Assembly (NCBI GenBank): GCA_028065725.1
Contig: JAPTVL010000105.1
Span: 1 to 12,973, forward strand
Origin: Betaproteobacteria bacterium
Lineage (GTDB): Bacteria; Pseudomonadota; Gammaproteobacteria; Burkholderiales; Rhodocyclaceae
Direction: 5' to 3'
DNA length: 12,973 nucleotides
Position 1 is the stretch's first letter; every line of letters begins with the position of its first letter. Below, piece after piece: positions 1 to 6,694 of this stretch. The notes beneath the pieces were generated by a model that was not told the origin of the DNA, made no database searches, and worked only from the letters and a program-made list of their open reading frames with translations. A program made the position numbers and the translations under genes.

Positions 1-106
1 TAGACGTTTAGGCCCTGTCCCCCGCCAATCATTGTATGAAATTCAGTGGCCGGTGAGCTTGGGCGCTGACCGACCGAGGTGGGCATACAAGCGGGCCATC
101 AAATAA

Positions 107-123
107 CGCACCAATTTGCGCCA
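107..123 (+). promoter_or_regulatory. Candidate NtrC site, upstream of nasA (distal)
   Basis: Compared with the NtrC consensus TGCACC-N5-GGTGCA, this stretch (CGCACC, AATTT, GCGCCA) matches 5 of 6 bases in the left half and 3 of 6 in the right. Its centre is about 130 bases before the start predicted from the sigma-54 promoter at 219-234. A second weak match is centred 31 bases downstream, about three helical turns, which resembles the tandem NtrC arrangement known at glnA. Each site alone is weak. The spacing and distance are the main support. Confidence 0.3.
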
Positions 124-137
124 CGCTATCCCGTCCA

Positions 138-154
138 TGCACTGCAGTTGAGCG
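138..154 (+). promoter_or_regulatory. Candidate NtrC site, upstream of nasA (proximal)
   Basis: The left half TGCACT fits TGCACY fully. The right half, TGAGCG, keeps only 3 of 6 bases of GGTGCA. The centre is about 99 bases before the predicted start of transcription, a normal enhancer distance for NtrC. This is a weak call that rests on pairing with the site at 107-123. Confidence 0.28.
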
Positions 155-218
155 CATCGCGTATATTGCGCCAGCCAGAATCTCGCCAACTCCTTGAAAT
201 AAAAGCGCTGTACCGCCT

Positions 219-234
219 TGGCACAAACTCTGCT
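219..234 (+). promoter_or_regulatory. Sigma-54 promoter of nasA
   Basis: TGGCAC, five bases, then CTGCT matches the -24/-12 consensus TGGCACG-N4-TTGCW with correct spacing; only the first T of TTGC is replaced by C. The invariant GG (220-221) and GC (232-233) are present. Transcription would start near 245, giving a leader of about 13 bases. A GAGGAG ribosome site at 247-252 lies five bases before the ATG at 258. A sigma-54 promoter fits nitrogen control of an assimilatory nitrate reductase. The rest of 1-218 shows no gene I can support. Confidence 0.65.
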
Positions 235-257
235 GACATACTGGGCGAGGAGCCATC

Positions 258-2939
258 ATGTCTGTCGTTTCATCTGTCTGCTGTTATTGCGGCACCGGCT
301 GCGGGGTGCTGATCGAGGCCGACGCCGGGAAGATCACCGGCGTGCGCGGCGATCCTACGCATCCGGCCAACCGTGGCAAGCTGTGCACCAAGGGCGCGAC
401 CCTGCATCTGTCGGCACAGGCGTCTGGACGCGCGTGGTTTCCCGAGATGCGGGCGGACAAGGCATTGCCGCGCCAGCGCGTGAGCTGGGACGTGGCGCTC
501 GATCATGCCGCCGAAAAATTCAGTTCCGTCATCCGCGACCACGGCCCCGATGCGGTGGCCTTCTACATCTCCGGCCAGCTCACCACCGAGGCCTATTACG
601 TCTTCAACAAGCTGGCCAAGGGGCTGATCGGCACCAACAACGTGGACACCAATTCACGGCTCTGCATGTCGTCCGCGGTGGCGGGCTACAAGGCGACGCT
701 CGGCGCCGACGCGCCGCCGGGCTGCTACGACGACATCGGCCACGCCGGGACGATTTTCATTGCCGGGTCGAACACGGCGTATGCGCACCCGATCCTGTTC
801 CGCCGCATCGAGGTTGCGCGGCAGGCCAATCCGAACCTGAAGCTGATCGTGGTCGACCCGCGTCGCACCGACACCGCGGCCGAGGCCGACCTCCACCTTG
901 CCATCCTGCCCGGCACCGACGTCGCGCTATACCACGCCATGCTCAACGTGATGCTGTGGGAGGAGCTGATCGACCGCGCCGCCATCGCCGCGCACACCGA
1001 GGGCTGGGACGCCTTGCGCGAAACCGTGCGCGACTACACGCCGGAAAAGGTCGCGTCGATCTGCGGCGTGGCAGCAAGCGACATCGTGCAGGCGGCGCGC
1101 TGGTTCGCCGCCGGGCCGACCCTGTCGCTGTATTGCCAGGGGCTCAACCAGTCGAGCTGCGGGCTCGACAAGAACGCCGCGCTGATCAACCTGCATCTGG
1201 CCAGTGGGCAGATCGGCAAGCCCGGCGCGGCGCCGCTCTCGCTCACCGGCCAGCCCAATGCGATGGGCGGGCGCGAGGTCGGCGGCATGGCGAATCTGCT
1301 CTCCGCGCACCGCGATCTGGACAACCCCGAACACCGCGCCGAAATCGCGCGGCTGTGGGGTGTCGACGACGTTCCTGCGACGCCGGGCAAGACGGCTGTG
1401 GAAATGTTCGACGCGGTGAGGCGCGGCGAAATCAAGGCAATCTGGATCGCCTGCACCAACCCCGCGCAGTCGCTGCCCGACCAGACTCTTGTGCACGAAG
1501 CCCTGCAAACTGCCGAATGCGTGGTGCTGCAGGAAGCCTATGCCGACACCGAAACCGCCGCCTACGCCGACGTGCTGCTGCCGGCCGCCAGCTGGGGCGA
1601 GCAGGACGGCACGATGACCAATTCCGAGCGCTGCATTGCGCGCGTCCGTGCCGCCGTGCCGCCGCCGGGCGAGGCGCGCGCCGACTGGGCCATCGCGTGC
1701 GGCTTTGCGCGGCGGCTGCTGCCGGAGCAGGGCGCGCGGCTGTTCCCCTACGACAGCGCCGAAGCCGTGTTCAACGAACACCGTGAGACCACGCGTGGGC
1801 GCGATCTCGACATCACCGGGCTTTCCTACGCGCTGCTCGATGCGGCGCCGCAGCAGTGGCCGTTTCCCGCAGGGGCGGCGGCGGGCCAGGCGCGCCTGTA
1901 TGCGGACGGCGTCTATCCGACCGCCAGCGGCCGCGCGCATTTTCATGCCGCGCCGTACAAGCCGGTGGCCGAGGCGATCGATGCGCGCTACCCGCTGCAC
2001 CTCAACACCGGACGCCTGCGCGACCAGTGGCACGCGATGAGCCGCACCGGCAAGGTGGCGCGGCTGTTCGCCCACGCCGATACGCCGGTGCTGTCGATGA
2101 ACGTGCGCGACATGGAGTTGCGGCGGCTGACGGCCGGCGATCTGGTGCGCGTGAAAAGCCGCCGCGGCGAGGTGGCTGTCGCCGTCGAGGCCAGCGACAG
2201 CGTGCGCCCCGGCCAGTGCTTCCTGCCGATGCACTGGGGCGCGCGTTTCATGGGCGGCCTGGGCGTCAACGCGCTCACCCTGCCGACCTTCGATGCGGTG
2301 TCGAAGCAGCCCGAGTTCAAGCATGCCGCGGTGCAGGTGGCGAAGGCCGAGCTGCCCTGGCGCATGGCTGCGCTGGCGGTGGGCGACGGCGCCAAACTGC
2401 TCGACGCCGTGCAGCCGCTCTTGCGCGCCTGCGACTACGCCGCCGCCGGGCTGGCGGGGCGCGAGCAGGACGTTCTGACGCTGCGTCTGGCGCATGCACA
2501 GCCGCTGCCCGAATCCCTGCTGGCCGCGCTCGATGCCGCGCTGGGGCTGGACGATCCGCTCGCGGTCATGCACTACGAAGACCGCCCGCGCGGCATTTCC
2601 AAGCGGGTTCGGGTGGACGGCGGCAAGGTGACCGCTGCGCGGCTCACCGGCGAGACCGCCATTTTCGACTGGCTGCGCGACGTCATCGTCGAAGGCGCGG
2701 ACGCGACACCCCTGCGCGCCTGGATACTGGCGCCGGTGACGCGCCCGCCGGCGGGCGGTGCCGGACGTGGCCGCGTGGTGTGCAACTGTCTGAACGTCGT
2801 CGAGCCCGACATCGTCGCCGCGATCGCGGCGGGCGCCGACCTGCCCACGCTGCAGGCCACGCTGAAATGCGGCACCGAATGCGGCTCCTGCGTGCCCGAA
2901 CTGAAACGGCTGTTGTCGGCCAGACGGGCGGCGGCATGA
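258..2939 (+). CDS. nasA: Assimilatory nitrate reductase, large catalytic subunit (NasA type)
   Basis: This 893-residue molybdopterin oxidoreductase should reduce nitrate to nitrite in the cytoplasm. The N-terminus carries a [4Fe-4S] motif, C8-x2-C11-x3-C15-x27-C43. C136, in the context RLCMSSAVAGYK, is the expected cysteine ligand of molybdenum in the NapA/NasA group. The molydopterin-binding domain at about 600-710 (HLNTGRLRDQWHAMSRTGK) follows. After a low-similarity linker there is a C-terminal BFD-like [2Fe-2S] domain with C842-x-C844 and C875-x2-C878, typical of Klebsiella-type NasA. There is no Tat signal. The start is supported by GAGGAG five bases upstream and by the FeS motif beginning at residue 8. 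No nasB-like reductase lies next to it, so the electron donor is unknown; ferredoxin, flavodoxin or a distant NADH reductase are possible. A formate dehydrogenase is a less likely alternative, since the Mo ligand region is nitrate-reductase-like. Confidence 0.92.
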   Translation: MSVVSSVCCYCGTGCGVLIEADAGKITGVRGDPTHPANRGKLCTKGATLHLSAQASGRAWFPEMRADKALPRQRVSWDVALDHAAEKFSSVIRDHGPDAVAFYISGQLTTEAYYVFNKLAKGLIGTNNVDTNSRLCMSSAVAGYKATLGADAPPGCYDDIGHAGTIFIAGSNTAYAHPILFRRIEVARQANPNLKLIVVDPRRTDTAAEADLHLAILPGTDVALYHAMLNVMLWEELIDRAAIAAHTEGWDALRETVRDYTPEKVASICGVAASDIVQAARWFAAGPTLSLYCQGLNQSSCGLDKNAALINLHLASGQIGKPGAAPLSLTGQPNAMGGREVGGMANLLSAHRDLDNPEHRAEIARLWGVDDVPATPGKTAVEMFDAVRRGEIKAIWIACTNPAQSLPDQTLVHEALQTAECVVLQEAYADTETAAYADVLLPAASWGEQDGTMTNSERCIARVRAAVPPPGEARADWAIACGFARRLLPEQGARLFPYDSAEAVFNEHRETTRGRDLDITGLSYALLDAAPQQWPFPAGAAAGQARLYADGVYPTASGRAHFHAAPYKPVAEAIDARYPLHLNTGRLRDQWHAMSRTGKVARLFAHADTPVLSMNVRDMELRRLTAGDLVRVKSRRGEVAVAVEASDSVRPGQCFLPMHWGARFMGGLGVNALTLPTFDAVSKQPEFKHAAVQVAKAELPWRMAALAVGDGAKLLDAVQPLLRACDYAAAGLAGREQDVLTLRLAHAQPLPESLLAALDAALGLDDPLAVMHYEDRPRGISKRVRVDGGKVTAARLTGETAIFDWLRDVIVEGADATPLRAWILAPVTRPPAGGAGRGRVVCNCLNVVEPDIVAAIAAGADLPTLQATLKCGTECGSCVPELKRLLSARRAAA

Positions 2940-2949
2940 AAACCATTTC

Positions 2950-3023
2950 ACCACAGAGGCACAGAGGTACAGAGAACCTCAAATTCCTTTCGGTTTCTCT
3001 CTGTATCTCTGTGCCTCTGTGGT
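2950..3023. repeat. CACAGAGG-type intergenic palindrome
   Basis: The arms at 2950-2975 and 2998-3023 are complementary over 26 bp with a single mismatch (a G·U pair in RNA), around a 22-base loop. Each arm contains near-repeats of an 8-base unit (CACAGAGG, CACAGAGG, TACAGAGA). From memory, palindromes beginning CCACAGAGGCACAGAG occur in many copies between genes of several proteobacteria; I could not check this here. It begins 11 bases after the nasA stop and ends 26 bases before the ybiB ATG. It is much less G+C-rich than its neighbours. It may act as an RNA hairpin that limits read-through or protects the nasA message. There is no T-tract typical of an intrinsic terminator. Confidence 0.85.
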
Positions 3024-3048
3024 TCAGGCTTTTTCCAGGCAGACAGTA

Positions 3049-4014
3049 ATGAGCTACGCAACCCTCATCCGCCAGATCGAAGCCGGCGACGGCCTGGGCT
3101 ACGTCGAGGCGCGGGCGCTGGGCGCGGCGCTGCTCGACGGCGGCGTGCCCGAGCTGGAAACCGCGGCTTTCCTGGTTGCGCTCAACCAGCACGATCCGGG
3201 GCTGGATGCCTGGCTCGGCCTGCACGCGGCGCTGGCCGAGCGGTTGCCGGATTTTGCCGCGACGCCCGGGCCTTTCCGTACGGTGGTGCTGCCCGCCTAT
3301 CACGGCGTGCGCGAGCATCCGCACCTCACTCCGCTGCTGGCGCGGCTGCTGAAAAGCTTCGGCATTCCGGTGCTGGTCCATGGCGTGCTCGAAGGCGGCG
3401 GCGGCACAGCGGCCGCCTACGTGCTGCGCGAACTCGGCGTCATGCCGTGCAGCACAGCCGCACAGGTCAATGCGGGCCTACGCGACGAGGGTATCGCCTT
3501 TGCGCCGGTTGCACTCTTGAGTCCCGGACTTGCTGCGCTGCTGGCCCTGCGCTCGCGGCTGGGCGTCGACGGCTGGGTGACGCGGCTGGCGATGCTGGCC
3601 GACGTGGCGGGCGAACGCTCGGTGCGGGTGACGCCGGTGGCGACGGATGCGGACATGTTTTCCGTGCAAAGCGTGCTGGAAGCGCTGGGCGGCCACGCGC
3701 TGCTGCTGCAGGGCTGCGAGGGCGAGGCGTTTGCCGATCCGTTGCAGCGGCCGGACATGGTGCTGGTGCAGGACGGGCAGGTGCAGCGGGTGTACGAGGC
3801 GCAGTTGACCTCGTCCGAACCGGCCAATCTGCCGGCGCCGGACGCGCGCGCAACCGGCGCGTGGATCGACAAGGTCATGCGCGACCACCTGCCGCTGCCG
3901 CTGCCGATCCGCAATCAGCTGGCCGTGTGCCTGTATGCGGCGGGCTATACGGAAGATCTCAATCAGGCGCGCGCGATCACGGCGATCAACGGGTTCGGGA
4001 GAGCGGCAGCGTAA
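3049..4014 (+). CDS. ybiB: YbiB/TrpD2-like protein (anthranilate phosphoribosyltransferase fold)
   Basis: The 321-residue product resembles the YbiB/TrpD2 family: a helical N-terminal domain (LETAAFLVALNQHD, about 36-49), then a glycine-rich loop, EGGGGTAAAYVLRELG, at about 115-130 where true TrpD has its PRPP-binding motif. The family shares the TrpD fold but is described as binding nucleic acid rather than making tryptophan; that is family knowledge, not visible here. I chose the ATG at 3049. The in-frame GTG at 3019 lies inside the palindromic repeat, and the ten extra residues would be encoded mostly by repeat DNA and its flank. The Shine-Dalgarno match is weak (AGGCAGA at about 3037-3043), so translation may be modest. 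It sits 109 bases after nasA and is probably co-transcribed with it. Its role in nitrate use is unknown. Confidence 0.8.
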   Translation: MSYATLIRQIEAGDGLGYVEARALGAALLDGGVPELETAAFLVALNQHDPGLDAWLGLHAALAERLPDFAATPGPFRTVVLPAYHGVREHPHLTPLLARLLKSFGIPVLVHGVLEGGGGTAAAYVLRELGVMPCSTAAQVNAGLRDEGIAFAPVALLSPGLAALLALRSRLGVDGWVTRLAMLADVAGERSVRVTPVATDADMFSVQSVLEALGGHALLLQGCEGEAFADPLQRPDMVLVQDGQVQRVYEAQLTSSEPANLPAPDARATGAWIDKVMRDHLPLPLPIRNQLAVCLYAAGYTEDLNQARAITAINGFGRAAA

Positions 4015-4038
4015 TTTCCGGTGCATGCCACGCGGTTT

Positions 4039-4055
4039 GGCACCGCGATGGTGCG
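4039..4055 (+). promoter_or_regulatory. NtrC-binding palindrome upstream of nirB
   Basis: GGCACC, GCGAT, GGTGCG matches TGCACC-N5-GGTGCA at 10 of 12 half-site positions, and the core GCACC-N5-GGTGC is perfectly symmetric. Its centre is about 110 bases before the start predicted by the sigma-54 promoter at 4131-4146, a usual NtrC enhancer position. A perfect right half-site, GGTGCA (4020-4025), lies about 30 bases upstream and could hold a second dimer weakly. Confidence 0.6.
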
Positions 4056-4090
4056 CAGATCGAGGGCACGATTCAGGGCGAGCAGCTGGA

Positions 4091-4110
4091 AGCCTTGTAA
4101 AAACAAGGCT
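4091..4110 (+). other. Perfect 8-bp hairpin in the nirB control region
   Basis: AGCCTTGT and ACAAGGCT form a perfect stem around an AAAA loop. It lies 76 bases after the ybiB stop and 20 bases before the sigma-54 promoter. No T-run follows on the + strand, so it is not a standard intrinsic terminator for unit 1. It may mark the 3' end of the ybiB message, or be a DNA site between enhancer and promoter. Confidence 0.35.
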
Positions 4111-4130
4111 CTTGGCGTGCACTGACACCC

Positions 4131-4146
4131 TGGCACAGGGTTTGCT
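4131..4146 (+). promoter_or_regulatory. Sigma-54 promoter of the nirB operon
   Basis: TGGCAC, AGGGT, TTGCT matches TGGCACG-N4-TTGCW with exact spacing and only the G after TGGCAC changed. GG (4132-4133) and GC (4144-4145) are in place. Transcription should start near 4157, leaving a leader of about 66 bases. With the NtrC-like palindrome upstream, this predicts that the whole nirB-to-narK unit is induced by nitrogen limitation. Confidence 0.8.
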
Positions 4147-4163
4147 AGATATGGTTTGAAACA

Positions 4164-4190
4164 GACCGAATGCAACGGCGTATCTCGGTC
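4164..4190 (+). promoter_or_regulatory. ANTAR-target-like hexaloop hairpin in the nirB leader
   Basis: GACCGA (4164-4169) pairs with TCGGTC (4185-4190). Above one unpaired base, ATGC (4170-4173) pairs with GTAT (4180-4183, one G·U), closing a six-base loop AACGGC (4174-4179). A at loop position 1 and G at position 4 is the signature recognised by ANTAR antiterminators such as NasR and NasT, which control nitrate genes in other proteobacteria. The usual target has two such hairpins and a following terminator. Here I see one clear hexaloop and no T-tract. A second stem, CATCACT (4190-4196) with AGTGGTG (4214-4220), would cover part of the GGAG ribosome site at 4212-4215. This could mean translational rather than transcriptional control, or the match may be chance. 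Confidence 0.4.
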
Positions 4191-4222
4191 ATCACTTTTA
4201 GTCTCTCGTTTGGAGTGGTGAG

Positions 4223-6679
4223 ATGGATATGAGTACGCCCATGGGACACGGTCCCAAGATGAAGCTCGTCATGGTCGGCAACGGCATGGCCGGAGTGCGC
4301 ACGCTGGAAGAGTTGCTGAAGCTGGCGCCCGACCTCTACGACATCACCGTGTTCGGTGCCGAGCCGCACCCCAACTACAACCGTATCCTCTTGTCGCCGG
4401 TGCTGGCCGGCGAGCAGACGGTCGACGACATCGTGCTGAACCCGCTCGACTGGTATCAGGACAACAACATCACCCTGCACATGGGCCGAAAGGTGGTGAA
4501 GATCGACCGCTCGGCCCGGCATGTGGTGGCCGAAGACGGCACCCGCGCCGAATACGACCGCCTGCTGCTCGCCACCGGTTCCAATCCCTTCATCCTGCCG
4601 GTGCCGGGGTCCGACCTGCCCGGCGTCATCAGCTTCCGCGACATCGCCGACGTCGACGCGATGATCCGCGCCTCCAGCCAGTACAGGCACGCTGTCGTCA
4701 TCGGCGGCGGCCTCCTGGGCCTCGAAGCCGCCAACGGTCTGATGAAGCGCGGCATGGACGTGACCGTGGTGCACATCGGGCCGTGGCTGATGGAGCGCCA
4801 GCTCGACGAGCCCGCCGCCCGCCTGCTGCAGAAGAGTCTGGAAGAAAAGGGCATGAAGTTCCTGCTGCAGAAGCAGACCGCCGAACTGGTACGCGGAGAG
4901 AGCGGTCGCGTGGCCGCGATCAAATTCAAGGACGGTGATAGCGCGCCGGCCGATCTGGTCGTGATGGCGGTTGGCATCCGCCCCAACACCGAACTCGCCG
5001 AATCGGCCGGCCTGCACTGCAACCGCGGCATCGTGGTGAACGACACGATGCAGACCTTCGACCCGCGCATCTATTCCATCGGCGAATGCGCCGCGCACCG
5101 CGGCACCGCCTACGGCCTCGTCGCGCCGCTGTTCGAGCAGGCCAAGGTGTGCGCCAACCATCTCGCGCATTACGGCATCGGCCGCTACCAGGGCTCGGTC
5201 ACCTCGACCAAGCTCAAGGTCACCGGCATCGACCTGTTTTCGGCTGGCGACTTCATCGGCGGAGAGGGCACCGAATCCATTCTGTATTCCGACCCCATCG
5301 GCGGCGTGTACAAGAAACTGGTGCTCAAGGACAACAAGCTGGTCGGCGGCGTGATGTATGGAGACACCGTCGACGGCGCCTGGTATTTCTCGCTGCTGCG
5401 CGACGGCAAGGACGTGTCCGAGCTACGCGACCATTTGATGTTCGGCCAGGACCATTGCGGCAACCTCGGCCACCAGGGCATCAACAAGGCCGCGACCATG
5501 ACCGACGACATGGAAGTGTGCGGCTGCAACGGCGTGTGCAAGGGCGACATCGTCAAGGCGATCCGCGAGAAGGGGCTGTTCACGCTGGAGGATGTGAGGA
5601 AGCACACCAAGGCCTCGTCGTCGTGCGGCTCCTGCACGGGTCTCGTCGAGCAGATCCTGGCGGTTACCGCGGGGGGCGACTATTCCGCCGCGCCGAAGAC
5701 GAAATCCATGTGCGGCTGCACCGACCACACCCATGAAGCCGTGCGCGACGCGATTCGCCAGAACAAGCTGCTGACGATCCCGCAGGTCATGACCTTCATG
5801 GAATGGCGCACGCCCAACGGCTGTGCCAGCTGCCGGCCAGCGCTCAACTATTACCTCATTTCGACCTGGCCGGGCGAGGCCGAGGACGATCCGCAGTCGC
5901 GCTTCATCAACGAGCGCGCCCACGCCAACATCCAGCGCGACGGCACCTACTCGGTGATCCCGCGCATGTGGGGCGGGCAGACCACGCCGTCCGAGTTACG
6001 CCGCATCGCCGATGTCGCCGAGAAATACGCCATCCCCTCGGTGAAGGTCACCGGCGGCCAGCGCATCGACCTTTTGGGCGTGAAGAAGGAAGACCTGCCC
6101 AAGGTGTGGGCCGACCTCGACATGCCTTCGGGCCACGCCTACGGCAAGGCGCTGCGCACGGTGAAGACCTGCGTGGGTTCCGAATGGTGCCGCTTCGGTA
6201 CCCAGGACTCGACGCAGATGGGGATCGACCTCGAGAAGGTGTTCTTCAAAATGTGGGCGCCGCACAAGGTGAAGCTTGCAGTGTCGGGCTGCCCGCGCAA
6301 CTGCGCCGAAGTCGCGATCAAGGACGTCGGCATCATCGGCGTCGATTCCGGCTGGGAGATCTACGTCGGCGGCAACGGCGGCATCAAGACCGAGGTTGCG
6401 CAGTTCCTGGTCAAGGTGAAGACACCCGACGAAGTGCTCGAATATTCCGGCGCCTTCCTGCAGTTGTATCGGGAAGAAGCGCGCTACCTCGACCGCACCG
6501 TGCATTACATCGAGCGCGTCGGCCTTGACTACGTGAAGAAGAAAATCCTGGACGACGCCGAAGGCCGGCGCGCGCTGTACGAGCGCCTGCTGTTCGCCCT
6601 GTCGGTCGAGCGCGACCCCTGGGTCGAGCGCGCCAAGGAAGGCAAGCTCAAGCACGAATTCGAAACGCTGGTGGTTTGA
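4223..6679 (+). CDS. nirB: NADH-dependent assimilatory nitrite reductase, large subunit
   Basis: The 818-residue flavoprotein reduces nitrite to ammonium with NADH in the cytoplasm. Two dinucleotide-binding motifs are visible: GNGMAG (19-24) for FAD and GGGLLG (161-166) for NADH. Two BFD-like [2Fe-2S] modules follow in tandem, C433/C435 with C468/C471 and C497/C499 with C534/C537. The sulfite/nitrite reductase half ends with the siroheme-[4Fe-4S] ligands C650-x5-C656 and C690-x3-C694. Length is close to E. coli NirB. The start is preceded by GGAG at 4212-4215. A downstream in-frame ATG (residue 13) would still keep the FAD motif, so the first 12 residues are less certain. It is the first gene of the unit, 15 bases before the second molybdoenzyme. 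Its usual partner nirD is not next to it but about 4.4 kb downstream. Confidence 0.95.
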   Translation: MDMSTPMGHGPKMKLVMVGNGMAGVRTLEELLKLAPDLYDITVFGAEPHPNYNRILLSPVLAGEQTVDDIVLNPLDWYQDNNITLHMGRKVVKIDRSARHVVAEDGTRAEYDRLLLATGSNPFILPVPGSDLPGVISFRDIADVDAMIRASSQYRHAVVIGGGLLGLEAANGLMKRGMDVTVVHIGPWLMERQLDEPAARLLQKSLEEKGMKFLLQKQTAELVRGESGRVAAIKFKDGDSAPADLVVMAVGIRPNTELAESAGLHCNRGIVVNDTMQTFDPRIYSIGECAAHRGTAYGLVAPLFEQAKVCANHLAHYGIGRYQGSVTSTKLKVTGIDLFSAGDFIGGEGTESILYSDPIGGVYKKLVLKDNKLVGGVMYGDTVDGAWYFSLLRDGKDVSELRDHLMFGQDHCGNLGHQGINKAATMTDDMEVCGCNGVCKGDIVKAIREKGLFTLEDVRKHTKASSSCGSCTGLVEQILAVTAGGDYSAAPKTKSMCGCTDHTHEAVRDAIRQNKLLTIPQVMTFMEWRTPNGCASCRPALNYYLISTWPGEAEDDPQSRFINERAHANIQRDGTYSVIPRMWGGQTTPSELRRIADVAEKYAIPSVKVTGGQRIDLLGVKKEDLPKVWADLDMPSGHAYGKALRTVKTCVGSEWCRFGTQDSTQMGIDLEKVFFKMWAPHKVKLAVSGCPRNCAEVAIKDVGIIGVDSGWEIYVGGNGGIKTEVAQFLVKVKTPDEVLEYSGAFLQLYREEARYLDRTVHYIERVGLDYVKKKILDDAEGRRALYERLLFALSVERDPWVERAKEGKLKHEFETLVV

Positions 6680-6694
6680 GCGGGGAGGTCCAGC

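Noticed and set aside
152..171. GCGCA-N10-TGCGC inverted repeat upstream of nasA as an operator
   Set aside because: Only five bases per arm in G+C-rich DNA; likely chance and no known regulator fits.
29..312. Small open frames on both strands before nasA
   Set aside because: No motif or ribosome site; the region is better explained by the sigma-54 promoter and enhancer-like sites.
927..2954. A 675-codon open frame on the - strand inside nasA
   Set aside because: It is antisense to a gene with conserved cluster and Mo motifs, has biased composition and no recognisable domain.
2950..3023. CRISPR repeat or attachment site
   Set aside because: It is one palindrome without regularly spaced copies, spacers, integrase or tRNA nearby.
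3019..3048. GTG start for ybiB ten codons upstream
   Set aside because: The codons fall in the palindromic repeat and its flank; family-like sequence begins at the ATG at 3049.
4091..4110. Intrinsic terminator after ybiB
   Set aside because: The stem is perfect but no T-run follows, so I list it only as a hairpin.
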